From Legionella jamestowniensis (GTDB taxonomy: Bacteria; Pseudomonadota; Gammaproteobacteria; Legionellales; Legionellaceae), in the NCBI RefSeq assembly GCF_001467745.1, contig NZ_LNYG01000013.1, positions 1,527,110-1,591,109 of the forward strand: DNA of 64,000 bases, written 5' to 3'. A model generated the notes under the pieces. The model ran no database searches and was not told the origin of the DNA. It was given only the letters and a program-made list of their open reading frames with translations. Below, piece after piece: positions 36,128-45,371 of this stretch (the first letter of the stretch is position 1; the number at the start of each line of letters is the position of its first letter). Position numbers and translations under genes: made by a program.

Positions 36128-37870
36128 CTAAAAAAAGCCCTCAGACTGTTGCTGCCAAAGGGAATAAAAAATCCCTTTCCGTTTTAATAAAGCTTGGTGA
36201 GTACCCATCTCTACCACTTGCCCGTCTTGCAATACGATTATTCTGTCCATTTGTTTTAAGGTAGATAAACGATGAGCGATGACAACCGCTGTTTTATCTT
36301 GGATTAAAGTATTGAATGCCTGTTGTATAGTTGCTTCTGTTTCAGAGTCTAAGGCGGATGTGGCTTCATCTAATAATAAGATGGGCGCGTCTTTTAAGAT
36401 AGCCTTTGCGATGGCAATACGTTGACGTTGTCCTCCGGATAGACGAGTACCTTGTTCACCAACGATAGTATCAAACTGATCAGGGAGAGCTTTTATAAAA
36501 GATAAACAATTGGCTTCAGAGCAAGCCTTTTCAATGGCTTCCTGCGATTTTTCGCCACAGCCATAGGTAATATTCTCTTTAAGCGTGCGATTAAAAAGAC
36601 GAAGATCTTGAGGCACAAAGGCAAGGTGAGCATGTAAGGTTTGGATATCTACTTCTTGAATGTCTGTATTACCAATCAGGATTTGCCCGCTATTAGGTTG
36701 ATATAACCGCAGGAGAAGTTTCAGAAGTGTTGATTTTCCAGCCCCCGAAAGACCAACGATCCCTACTTTCTCAGCGGGTGCTATCTCTAAAGACAAGTTG
36801 CGAATCACTGGTGAATGAGGACGATAATAAAAACTGACATTTTTAAAACTAATACTACTCCCTTTAAGTTTAGTCGATAATTTTTTTATAACTTTAGGTT
36901 CAACGCTATCAATCAAACTGTATCCATCTTGAACTTTCCCTAAATTTTTATGAAATTCAGCGATAGTCGATCCTAAATTAAAAAAAACGCCTGAAATGTT
37001 AAATGTCAAACTGAATACAAAAGCAAAATCCCCAAGACTTACAGTTCGCAACCAAAAACCATACAGCAGAGTCGCCATGGTTGCTAAAACAAACAGGTCA
37101 GTACAGAGACCTTGTTTAAATCGGGAGCGCTCTAAAAACATTCGTAGTTTAATATACCGTTCTGACATGTAATCGGTTGACTGTTTTAACCGTTCCTGTT
37201 CTTGAATTTGGGATGAATGCGTTAATACAGTCTGCATATTCATCAAAGTATCAGTGAGATTAGCGCTTAATTGACTTTGCGAATTGGCATAGGATGCAGC
37301 ATATTGACTTGATAATTTAGAGCTTTTGTAAGTCAAATAAATGACAGAACCTGCCCATGTCCAGAATAGCAAGGACAGTAAAGGGGTAATAAATGACATA
37401 ATAATGCCAGCCAAAGTGACTGCAATAATCTGTGGCATGATAATAATGAAAAAACTGGTTATGAGAGGGTCAAGTCCAGTTAAAACGTTATTGATTTTGC
37501 CACTCAATGCGCCTGAAGCCTGTTGATCAAAATAATCGAGAGGTTTGCGACAGAGGTAAGAAAAAAGCTCAGCAACAGCAAGAGACTGGCTTTGGGCTAG
37601 TCCTTCCGTATAGTTTTTTGTGATTAAATAATAATTACAATTTCTTAAAAATTGCACCAAAAAAAAAGCTAATCCGGATAAAATAACTGGTATATAGTTT
37701 TGTGCTGCTGACGAAACGATTGCTTTCAATTGATCAATTATCAATCCTAGAAGTAAAGGCGCAATAGGAAAGGTGAACGCCCAGAATAAGCTACCGGCGA
37801 TTAGGAGGCTTGCTGCTTTTTTATTATTTTTATAGAAGTCTTTTATAAAAAATAAAAATGACTGTTTCAT
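36128..37870 (-). CDS. ABC exporter, fused membrane and ATPase domains
   Basis: A 580-residue half-transporter: six membrane segments in residues 1-310 (type I exporter fold), then a nucleotide-binding domain with GIVGLSGAGKSTLLKLLLRLY, LSGGQRQRIAIAKAIL, ILLLDEATSALDSETE and AVVIAHRLSTLKQM. Belongs to the MsbA/MDR-like exporters. Substrate cannot be read; it is not next to LPS or efflux genes. Single gene, minus strand. Confidence 0.9.
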   Translation of the reverse strand: MKQSFLFFIKDFYKNNKKAASLLIAGSLFWAFTFPIAPLLLGLIIDQLKAIVSSAAQNYIPVILSGLAFFLVQFLRNCNYYLITKNYTEGLAQSQSLAVAELFSYLCRKPLDYFDQQASGALSGKINNVLTGLDPLITSFFIIIMPQIIAVTLAGIIMSFITPLLSLLFWTWAGSVIYLTYKSSKLSSQYAASYANSQSQLSANLTDTLMNMQTVLTHSSQIQEQERLKQSTDYMSERYIKLRMFLERSRFKQGLCTDLFVLATMATLLYGFWLRTVSLGDFAFVFSLTFNISGVFFNLGSTIAEFHKNLGKVQDGYSLIDSVEPKVIKKLSTKLKGSSISFKNVSFYYRPHSPVIRNLSLEIAPAEKVGIVGLSGAGKSTLLKLLLRLYQPNSGQILIGNTDIQEVDIQTLHAHLAFVPQDLRLFNRTLKENITYGCGEKSQEAIEKACSEANCLSFIKALPDQFDTIVGEQGTRLSGGQRQRIAIAKAILKDAPILLLDEATSALDSETEATIQQAFNTLIQDKTAVVIAHRLSTLKQMDRIIVLQDGQVVEMGTHQALLKRKGIFYSLWQQQSEGFF

Positions 37871-37914
37871 ATTACCTTATTTGGACCGTCCTTGTTTTAT
37901 CATACAGTAGCACC

Positions 37915-38442
37915 TTAAGTGATTTCCAATGTGAGAAGGATAAAATTTTCAAGAAGTGAACCCAACTCGTTATTAATTACTATTCCCATGTCATTAAAAA
38001 GCCAGTAAAGATAGCGCATTGCAGTAACCTTATCTTTTTTATGAGTGACTACACGCTTAGAAAAATGTGAATAAAGCAAGTGCTGCTGATAAGCCTCAGA
38101 GTTAATTTCTTGGGTTAATACTTGCTTATAAAAGTGATCAAGCATGCTACTATGACAATGTGTTTTAATGTATTGGCGAGCATGACGAAGCGATTTAGTG
38201 ACTTCTTGATCCCATTCTTTAATTGCAACGCTGGCTTTTTTGAATTCAGTATAAGTAATTGGTTCTTCGAGATAGGATAACCAGCAGCAAAATAACAATA
38301 AGTTGATATTCACACCCTTGCTGTTTTGTAACAATAAACAATATTTTTTAATGTCTGGGTGCTGATAGACCTTAAGTGAAAATTGCCAAAAAGGATTATT
38401 TTTCTCCGTTGGGAGGTCTGAAGGAGGCTTATCATATGTCAT
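37915..38442 (-). CDS. TIGR02444-family protein
   Basis: A 175-residue cytoplasmic protein with the family start NPFWQFSLKVYQHPDIKKYC and GVNINLLLFCCWLSYLEEP, followed by an all-helical remainder. Function is unknown for the family, which is found across gammaproteobacteria. Short spacers to the ABC exporter downstream and to the Rossmann-fold gene upstream suggest a possible shared transcript. Confidence 0.8.
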   Translation of the reverse strand: MTYDKPPSDLPTEKNNPFWQFSLKVYQHPDIKKYCLLLQNSKGVNINLLLFCCWLSYLEEPITYTEFKKASVAIKEWDQEVTKSLRHARQYIKTHCHSSMLDHFYKQVLTQEINSEAYQQHLLYSHFSKRVVTHKKDKVTAMRYLYWLFNDMGIVINNELGSLLENFILLTLEIT

Positions 38443-38465
38443 TTGAAATTCCTATAAAGGCTTGA

Positions 38466-39362
38466 CTAAACGCTAGAAGCACGAAAGACGGTTAGACCTT
38501 GAGAGCGAAACCAATCATCTTCGGCGACAGCATAGGGATGTAATTCCGGGATAGCATGGATGGTTTCATACCCACTGGTCACAAAATAGCGCTTGCCCCA
38601 AAAATAAAACTCTTTAATATCCCTGGATGGAGTTATCAAAATCTTCCCATGTGGGACGAGCTTAAAGAGTTGCTCCATGAACGCTACTATTTCTCCTTTT
38701 TTCTCAATCCCATTTTTTACACCTAGGAGATAGGGAATAAATGCGGTATCGAAAAGGGGTTGTGGCGAAGATTTTGTTAACTGTTCAATTTCGCCGACTT
38801 GAAACTGGATGTTTTTATTTAATTCAAAATGCTCTTGAGCGTTTTCTTCCAGCGCTTTACGAACAAGGCTTAGCATGTAAAAAAGATAAGAACGCCGCAG
38901 CAATTGAGGATTGATTATCCAACCTATTAAATGGACGTATTTTCCAACAGGTAATTTTAGTAAAGGAGGGTACCAACGGGTGAGAGCTGACAATAATTCA
39001 CCAATAGATGGATACGGTTTTTTCTCTGAGTCGAATTCTCGATAGTGATAAAATTTTTTAAATGCCTTCATCCAAGTAATAGTAACCGGGTCTTTATCAT
39101 AAACAGTGATTGATTTTGCACCTGCATTCGCCAATAAAAAGCTACTGTTTCCATAACCGGGGATAACTAAGACATCTTTATTTTCAATATCAGGACGTAG
39201 GTCATACTGTTTATTTCTATGCCCAGACAATCTTGACGATAAATACCTTTCTGCACCCATGGGATAAATTTGTACTTCCTTGTTATCGGTTAACCGTGTA
39301 ACACGTTGTTCGCTTAACCATTTTATTTCCTGGGCGCTTAAACTGATTGGGGGTATTGTCAT
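38466..39362 (-). CDS. Unrecognised Rossmann-like protein (SAM-methyltransferase-like)
   Basis: A 298-residue protein. DVLVIPGYGNSSFLLANAGA followed by ITVYDKDPVTITWMKAF at residues about 64-100 resembles the SAM-binding loop and acidic strand end of class I methyltransferases. The middle region (YVHLIGWIINPQLLRRSYLFYMLSLV) is hydrophobic and may touch a membrane. No catalytic motif is evident. It is followed by TIGR02444 and preceded by an FtsJ-like gene, so an RNA- or lipid-modifying role is possible but unproven. Confidence 0.5.
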   Translation of the reverse strand: MTIPPISLSAQEIKWLSEQRVTRLTDNKEVQIYPMGAERYLSSRLSGHRNKQYDLRPDIENKDVLVIPGYGNSSFLLANAGAKSITVYDKDPVTITWMKAFKKFYHYREFDSEKKPYPSIGELLSALTRWYPPLLKLPVGKYVHLIGWIINPQLLRRSYLFYMLSLVRKALEENAQEHFELNKNIQFQVGEIEQLTKSSPQPLFDTAFIPYLLGVKNGIEKKGEIVAFMEQLFKLVPHGKILITPSRDIKEFYFWGKRYFVTSGYETIHAIPELHPYAVAEDDWFRSQGLTVFRASSV

Positions 39363-39392
39363 ATTAATTTTTATCTCAAATTGGTATGCGCA

Positions 39393-40334
39393 TCAAAAAA
39401 AAGAAGGTGCTGGATAAAAGAAAGTTGCCTCATGCTTATTATAAAATAAATTAGTTATATACGAATTAGGGATGGCTTGAAATGGTTTGATAGATGCTAA
39501 ATCATTTTTGCCTTGTAATTTAATAGTAAAAATCAGTTGTTTTGCTTTTCCGGATTCTATCCATTTGTTAATCAGTGTATAGGCTCGCTCAGGATAGCAG
39601 GCAACATCAGAGAGTACCCAATCATAGCGTCTATCCAACTGGGCGGGTTCAAGAGCAAAAGCACTTTGTTGTATAAAATTGACGTTAGAAAGCGTGGCGA
39701 TTTTGATATCCAAAGGCGCTTTATCGATAGCAGTAACGTTAGCTCCTAAAGAATGCATGACATAAGTCCAACCACCAGGAGAAGCTCCCAAATCCAAAGC
39801 CCATTCTCCCGGTATAGGATGTTTTTCTAATAAAGTTAGGGCTTCCCAAAGTTTTAAATAAGCCCGGTTAGGTGGATTTATCTTGTCTTCAATAAAAAAG
39901 CACTGTCCCTGGGGCCATTTTTTTAGGCGTTGGACACTATAAACGAGCGTGTGTTGATCCAACAAACTAAAACAACCAATCGAGGGGATTTCAGTCACGG
40001 GAAAATGGCGCAGAAGAAGTGGACATTTACGCAATTGCTCCTCGATTAGGCGTGAGCGTCTGATATGTGCAATTGGATGCAAATACCAAAATTTACCCGC
40101 TTGCCGTAGAATTTTCACAGCTTCAGAAATGGATTGAAATTTTACAAATTGTGGTTCTAGCCAAATATCTTGGGCAAAACATGCTTTAAAGTATTTACGA
40201 GGTGAGAAAACCAAATTTTCAATAACTGCTGTAACCTCACCTACTTCTTCGCAAAGCGTATGAAGAAATTCTGGTTTTGCCACATAGATGGCAGCAATAT
40301 TATTTTCTATATTCACATCAATTTTGTTGGCCAA
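39393..40334 (-). CDS. FtsJ/RlmM-like RNA 2'-O-methyltransferase
   Basis: A 313-residue protein. C-terminal methyltransferase domain has EWALDLGASPGGWTYVMHSLGA (SAM loop), VTAIDKAPLD and DWVLSDVACYPE, with a downstream Lys in IFTIKLQGK. These are the KDKE-type elements of RrmJ/RlmM enzymes. The N-terminal about 160 residues form a separate domain as in RlmM (which modifies C2498 of 23S rRNA), but the protein is shorter than E. coli RlmM (366). Exact target undecided. Confidence 0.8.
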   Translation of the reverse strand: MANKIDVNIENNIAAIYVAKPEFLHTLCEEVGEVTAVIENLVFSPRKYFKACFAQDIWLEPQFVKFQSISEAVKILRQAGKFWYLHPIAHIRRSRLIEEQLRKCPLLLRHFPVTEIPSIGCFSLLDQHTLVYSVQRLKKWPQGQCFFIEDKINPPNRAYLKLWEALTLLEKHPIPGEWALDLGASPGGWTYVMHSLGANVTAIDKAPLDIKIATLSNVNFIQQSAFALEPAQLDRRYDWVLSDVACYPERAYTLINKWIESGKAKQLIFTIKLQGKNDLASIKPFQAIPNSYITNLFYNKHEATFFYPAPSFF

Positions 40335-40426
40335 ATTGCAAATTATAATTTATGTGATTTATTCCCACAATGATGCAAAGCAAAAGCCACATGTCATTGA
40401 ATTACAATTTTAAAAAATGAGTCTTT

Positions 40427-41110
40427 TTAAATTAAAATACATTGAGACGATGATTCATTTTCTTCGGTTTTAGGTTGGGGCATTAATTTTTGATCTTTGT
40501 ACATATCCTGATAAATAAGTAAGGCGGATTGTAAAAGATTGTTCGCTAAAGTCTGTTTATTATTCTTTTCATTAAAATTTATTGAATTTTTTGTAAGTAA
40601 GTACTTACAAGCAGCATGTTTTCTACTCAAAGAGGGTGATTGATCGAAGGTCCCTAAAGTAGCAGAAGAATAGGCTGCGCCCATCGATAGGTCATTAAGA
40701 TAATTCAAGGTATCCTGAAGGGTTTCATCATTTAGATAACTCAACAAACTTTTGGCCCGGGCATGAAAAAGATAATCATCCCGAGCAAAAACTTGTTCCA
40801 GCATTCTTTTAAATGGTTGAACATGTTCTCCAAAGTAGAAGGCTGGAAATTTAGCTAGAACGGTTTTTTCAAGACATTGCAATTCTTGCAACTCCTTCTC
40901 CCACGTAATGATTTGCACGGTTAATGGAGATACTGAAGAGCCTATAGAGGCAGAGAACCGGGTAAGTGTGTGCTGTAAGCTTGAAATAGAGGTGAGGGAG
41001 CGCAATTGTGTAAGCAATTCTTTGGCGAATGAGAGAATCTCTTTATTGCTTTCCTGGTTAATAAGCAGCCTTAATCTATGAATATAATTATCAAGTAAAT
41101 CACTAACCAT
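40427..41110 (-). CDS. Hypothetical protein ending in a CaaX box (effector candidate)
   Basis: About 227 residues, mostly helical, no signal peptide or membrane segment; ends KTEENESSSQCILI. The last four residues, CILI, make a textbook CaaX prenylation box, preceded by a short acidic/Ser-rich linker as in Rab and Rho GTPase tails. ATG 41110 is five bases after GAGG; a GTG at 41116 is also in frame. It follows the YadH-like permease gene by about 14 bases, so it may share that transcript. The body is unrecognised. Translocation and host prenylation are inference. Confidence 0.6.
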   Translation of the reverse strand: MVSDLLDNYIHRLRLLINQESNKEILSFAKELLTQLRSLTSISSLQHTLTRFSASIGSSVSPLTVQIITWEKELQELQCLEKTVLAKFPAFYFGEHVQPFKRMLEQVFARDDYLFHARAKSLLSYLNDETLQDTLNYLNDLSMGAAYSSATLGTFDQSPSLSRKHAACKYLLTKNSINFNEKNNKQTLANNLLQSALLIYQDMYKDQKLMPQPKTEENESSSQCILI

Positions 41111-41124
41111 AACCACCTCAACCG

Positions 41125-41898
41125 CTAATCACGCAAGCCGACTCCTTTCTTCAATAAAACCATGTTAAGAGCAGCAAGTAAAATAACTATTATGCAAATG
41201 ATGACCATTGCGGTCAAGATATTTACTTCTTGTTGGCCAATCATCGCATAACGCAGGGCATTTACCATGTAAAGAATAGGATTAAAATGTGAAACAGTAC
41301 GCCAAAAGGGGGAAAGCATATCCGTGGCATAAAATACCCCCCCTAAATAAGTTAGTGGGGCAAGGACAAAGGTGGGAATGATCATGACATCGTCAAAATT
41401 ACGGGCTACCATTGCATTGGTAAAACCCGCAAGAGAAAATAGCGCCGATACCAATAAAACAACAAATATACTGAGTATAAGATTGGTAAATTCAATGGTT
41501 AAGAAAAAACAGGAGACGAGATAAACTAGAATAGCAACGATGAAACCCCGCAGTACACCACCCAGAACATAACCTAATAACAAGAGACCATCATGCATGG
41601 GACTAACCAGTATTTCTTCTATGCTTTTCTGGAAACGTACACTAAATAATGAGGTTGATACATTACTATAAGCGTTAGTAATAACAGACATCATGATTAG
41701 ACCAGGAGCGATAAACTCAGGATAGCTCACGCCTTGTATAGCACCAATACGTTGACCAATCAGACTGCCAAAAATTAAAAAGTACAAGGCGGTTGTAATA
41801 ACCGGCGGCAGAAATACCTGGCTTGCTATGCGAAACATTCTGACCAATTCCCGTTTAACGAGAGTATAGAGAGCGATAGTTTGCTTTTTAATGGCCAT
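41125..41898 (-). CDS. ABC-2 type permease (YadH-like)
   Basis: A 257-residue membrane protein with six hydrophobic segments. Starts MAIKKQTIALYTLVKRELVRMFRI; motifs YPEFIAPGLIMMSVITNAYSNVSTSLF and PLTYLGGVFYATDMLSPFWR are typical of YadH-type permeases. It pairs with the ATPase encoded just upstream, overlapping it by 11 bases. Length equals E. coli YadH (256). Substrate unknown. Confidence 0.85.
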   Translation of the reverse strand: MAIKKQTIALYTLVKRELVRMFRIASQVFLPPVITTALYFLIFGSLIGQRIGAIQGVSYPEFIAPGLIMMSVITNAYSNVSTSLFSVRFQKSIEEILVSPMHDGLLLLGYVLGGVLRGFIVAILVYLVSCFFLTIEFTNLILSIFVVLLVSALFSLAGFTNAMVARNFDDVMIIPTFVLAPLTYLGGVFYATDMLSPFWRTVSHFNPILYMVNALRYAMIGQQEVNILTAMVIICIIVILLAALNMVLLKKGVGLRD

Positions 41899-42802
41899 GG
41901 TTAATAAGATCCAAAAAAAGTTCTTCCAAGCGGTTTGTTTTGTTACGCATACTTTGAATGCTAAGACCATGCTTGGTGAGTTCAGCAAAAACATCATTCA
42001 AGGCCCATCGGTTATCGACGCGCAATTCAAAGGTATTATTGTCAATTAACGTGACAACAAAAGGTTCCATCTGAGGAAGCTTCTGAATGGGTGTTAAGGT
42101 ATTAAAAACAAACGTTTGATGGGTTAAAGACTTTAATAAACTTTTCATTGACGTATTCTCAATGATTTGCCCTTGATCAATGATGGCAATGTGTTTACAG
42201 AGCTGCTCAGCCTCTTCCAGATAATGCGTCGTTAAAATAATAGTGGTCCCTTCTTCATTGGTGCGGGTTAAAAAATCCCACATACTGCGGCGAATTTCTA
42301 TATCAACGCCAGCTGTAGGCTCATCAAGAATTAAGACTTTAGGTTGATGGATTAAAGCTCGGGCAATCATTAAGCGACGTTTCATGCCGCCTGATAAATG
42401 TCTAACGATAGTATTTCTTTTTTCCCATAAACCCAATTGTTGCAGTAATAATTCAGCACGCAAGCTTGCTTCCCGTGCTGGAATCCCATAAAACCCTGCT
42501 TGATGAATGAGAATTTGCTCGCAAGTTTCAAAGATGTTCAAGTTAAATTCTTGTGGCACCAAACCAAGGCAGGCTTTGGCGGCTTCTGGATTTTCATCTA
42601 GATCATAATCATGTATACGAATATTACCCGATGTTTTAGTGAGCAAAGTCGTAATGAGGCCTATCGTTGTTGACTTTCCAGCGCCATTGGCCCCAAGTAA
42701 TGCAAAAAAGTCCCCTTTTTTTACCGATAAATCAATGCCCTTAAGTGCTTCAACACCATTGCTATAAACTTTTCGTAATTGATTAATTTCCAGGGCGTAC
42801 AT
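41888..42802 (-). CDS. ABC transporter ATPase (YadG-like)
   Basis: A 304-residue ATPase: Walker A ALLGANGAGKSTTIGLI, signature LSGGMKRRLMIARALI, Walker B VLILDEPTAGVDIEIRR, switch His in IILTTHYLEEAEQL. The C-terminal about 80 residues are the extension seen in YadG-type proteins. Drives the adjoining ABC-2 permease, probably as an exporter. Confidence 0.88.
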   Translation of the reverse strand: MYALEINQLRKVYSNGVEALKGIDLSVKKGDFFALLGANGAGKSTTIGLITTLLTKTSGNIRIHDYDLDENPEAAKACLGLVPQEFNLNIFETCEQILIHQAGFYGIPAREASLRAELLLQQLGLWEKRNTIVRHLSGGMKRRLMIARALIHQPKVLILDEPTAGVDIEIRRSMWDFLTRTNEEGTTIILTTHYLEEAEQLCKHIAIIDQGQIIENTSMKSLLKSLTHQTFVFNTLTPIQKLPQMEPFVVTLIDNNTFELRVDNRWALNDVFAELTKHGLSIQSMRNKTNRLEELFLDLINHGH

Positions 42803-43087
42803 ACAATTTATTGAGAGAAAAAACTCGATTATACACGAGAAATGAAACCCTCAAACAATCTTGGCTATATTGTCAGGTCAATGCATCTAAATAAATCTTA
42901 TAAAAATAAAAAATATTTACCTTCCAGGTATACATGAATGTCGTGCATAAATCACGTCAAGTGGGCTTTATATGCAAATTAGGGATTTAAAAGCAATACA
43001 AAGGTTGTAAAAGTTGAGACAACATCTAAAATTTTAAAAGGATCTATGCAAAAGCATTCAGATGGATACCATACAAGGAATAATAAA

Positions 43088-44746
43088 ATGAACACGAAAA
43101 ATACCACCAATGTCGCTCATTTAATGATTAAATGTTTAGAAGAGGAGGGTGTTGAATATATTTTTGGATTGCCTGGCGAAGAAAATATAGATTTTATTGA
43201 AGCGCTTTCCAGTTCAAAAAAAATTCGGTTCATTTTAACGCGTCATGAACAGGCTGCTTCTTTTATGGCTGATATCTATGGGCGGTTAACAGGAAAACCA
43301 GGGGTTTGTCTGGCAACGTTAGGCCCTGGAGCTATCAATCTTTTATTGGGTACGGCAGATGCTAATTTGGATAGTTCGCCATTAATTGCAATTGCTGCTC
43401 AGGCTTCTTTGGATCGATTAAATAAAGAATCGCATCAGATTATTGATTTAAATCGATTGTTTGCACCGGTGACTAAATGGAATGCCATGATTTCCTTGCC
43501 TTCTGTTGCCCCTGAATTGATACGCAAAGCGTTTAAACTTGCGCAATCAGAACGAAGTGGTGCTGTAGCCCTTATTCTTCCTGAAGATGTTGCAAAACAA
43601 AGTGCTTCTGGTCAGCCACTAAAACCACAATGGCCAAAACAAACCATGCCTAATTTGGATCAAATAAAAAAAGCCGCTGATTATATAAATGAAGCGAAAA
43701 GAGCCATTATTTTGGCTGGAGCAGGTGTTTATCGCCATCATGCTGAAGAAGCGCTGACTCGTTTTGTTAATCAAACTAAAATTCCTGTAGCAATGACGTT
43801 TATGGCAAAGGGTGTTGTTCCTGCTGATAACCCTTTAGTGGTTGGGACTATTGGGTTTATGCGACACGACTACAGTAATTTTGGTTTTGATGACGCCGAT
43901 GTGGTTATTACGGTTGGTTATGACCTGGTTGAGTATTCGCCAAAATCATGGAATCCAGAATCTAATAAAAAAATTATTCATATTCATGGTATTGTGGCGG
44001 AAGTAGATAGTCATTATTCATTGGCAGTAGGTATTGAAGGAAGCATTACTGCTGCGCTGGATACACTGGCAAAAGAAATCAAGCCCCATGATCACCGCAC
44101 AAAAGATACGCAGGCCTTGCGTGCCATGCTCCAAAAAGAAGTCACTGATCATGAAAATGATGATGCTTTCCCCTTAAAACCACAACGCATTATTGCTGAT
44201 TTACGTAAAGCCATGGCTGAGTCTGATATTGTGCTTTGTGATACCGGCGCGTTAAAAATGTGGATGGCGCGTCTTTATCCTTGTTATCAATCCAATACTT
44301 GTATTATTTCCAATAGCTTGGCTACCATGGGATTCACTTTGCCAGGAGCCATTGCGGCCAAACTCGTTCATCCAGGTAGAAAAGTGGTGGCAGTGATGGG
44401 GGATGGTTCATTTTTGATGAATTCGCAAGAAATCGAAACCGCCAAACGTGAAAAAATTCCATTCGTGATTCTGATTTGGCGCGATGAAGCCTATGGTCTT
44501 ATACAATGGAAACAGGATCTAGAGTTCGGACACTCAGCTCACGTGAGGTTTACCAACCCTGATTTTGTAAAATATGCAGAAAGTTTTGGCATTAAGGCCT
44601 ATAGCATAAAAGCGGCCAAGGATTTATTACCGACACTGCAGTCAGCTTTGGCCAGTAATGAACTTGTCCTCATTGATTGCCCCGTGGACTATTCTGAGAA
44701 TGTTAAATTGACTGATAAATTGGGTCATTTAACGGGAACAATTTAA
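43088..44746 (+). CDS. Acetolactate synthase-like ThDP enzyme (AlsS type)
   Basis: A 552-residue thiamine-diphosphate enzyme joining two pyruvates into acetolactate. N-terminal FGLPGEENIDFIEAL and RHEQAASFMADIYGRLTGKPGVCLATLGPGA carry the catalytic Glu region. The ThDP motif VMGDGSFLMNSQEIETAKREKIPFVILIWRDEAYGLIQWKQ matches catabolic AlsS. No small regulatory subunit gene is near, so the pH-linked catabolic type is more likely than IlvB/IlvI. ATG 43088 with AAGGAA seven bases upstream is preferred to ATG 43046. Confidence 0.85.
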   Translation: MNTKNTTNVAHLMIKCLEEEGVEYIFGLPGEENIDFIEALSSSKKIRFILTRHEQAASFMADIYGRLTGKPGVCLATLGPGAINLLLGTADANLDSSPLIAIAAQASLDRLNKESHQIIDLNRLFAPVTKWNAMISLPSVAPELIRKAFKLAQSERSGAVALILPEDVAKQSASGQPLKPQWPKQTMPNLDQIKKAADYINEAKRAIILAGAGVYRHHAEEALTRFVNQTKIPVAMTFMAKGVVPADNPLVVGTIGFMRHDYSNFGFDDADVVITVGYDLVEYSPKSWNPESNKKIIHIHGIVAEVDSHYSLAVGIEGSITAALDTLAKEIKPHDHRTKDTQALRAMLQKEVTDHENDDAFPLKPQRIIADLRKAMAESDIVLCDTGALKMWMARLYPCYQSNTCIISNSLATMGFTLPGAIAAKLVHPGRKVVAVMGDGSFLMNSQEIETAKREKIPFVILIWRDEAYGLIQWKQDLEFGHSAHVRFTNPDFVKYAESFGIKAYSIKAAKDLLPTLQSALASNELVLIDCPVDYSENVKLTDKLGHLTGTI

Positions 44747-45360
44747 GGGTGAGCATATGCCCTGCTTTTTATCCAGCCAGTCAGACTGTAACGGGTTTTT
44801 TTTGTTTCATGAACTTCATGGGGTAAGTCGCTGGTAAAACATACAAAGCGATTGCCCTGTGGCAAAATACGTGCAAGCTGATGGTTATCACCATTATAGA
44901 GGATTAATTCGCCTGAATATTCTTTAGTCCAATTTTTATTCAAATAGTAAACACAAGAGATACGTCTGCTTTTTGTGGTGGCGAATTGATCAACATGTTT
45001 TCTATAAAAAGTACCGGGTTGATAAATTGCAAAATGCATTTCAAATTCAACGAGGCCTAAAAAAAATCGTTGGTTCAGCCTGTTTGCGATGTCTTTAATT
45101 TTTGTAAGAAAAGCAATGGCCGCCGGATTATCTTGAGGTTCATCAAGCCAACAAATTTCATCTGTTCGTATTAAATTATTACGGACAGCACTTTGTGTTT
45201 GGCCTATTTTGGCTTGTCTAAATTGGCCATCGTGATAAAAAGATTCAGCCATCGCTCTTAAGGTTTGAAAATGAGAGGGTTCGAGAAAATTATCAATAAT
45301 GTGGAAACCAAATTGATGAATATCCTCTTCAAGAGTATTTATATTTAAAATAGCATTAAT
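44743..45360 (-). CDS. 2OG-Fe(II) oxygenase, probable ATT start
   Basis: About 205 residues, prolyl-4-hydroxylase type: iron ligands H and D in FYRKHVDQFATTKSRRISCVYYLN, a distal His in LPHEVHETKKTRYSLTGWI, and the 2OG-binding Arg near it. The in-frame candidates are a TTG at 45405, which overlaps the upstream gene by 34 bases without a ribosome site, and an ATT at 45360, seven bases after a perfect AGGAGG. I use the ATT as start; the next ATG would remove 50 residues. Convergent with the ALS gene (4-base overlap). Substrate unknown. Confidence 0.75.
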   Translation of the reverse strand: MNAILNINTLEEDIHQFGFHIIDNFLEPSHFQTLRAMAESFYHDGQFRQAKIGQTQSAVRNNLIRTDEICWLDEPQDNPAAIAFLTKIKDIANRLNQRFFLGLVEFEMHFAIYQPGTFYRKHVDQFATTKSRRISCVYYLNKNWTKEYSGELILYNGDNHQLARILPQGNRFVCFTSDLPHEVHETKKTRYSLTGWIKSRAYAHP

Positions 45361-45371
45361 TTCAACACCTC

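Noticed and set aside
43088..44746. Biosynthetic IlvB/IlvI
   Set aside because: No small-subunit gene follows and the C-terminal motif order fits catabolic AlsS better.
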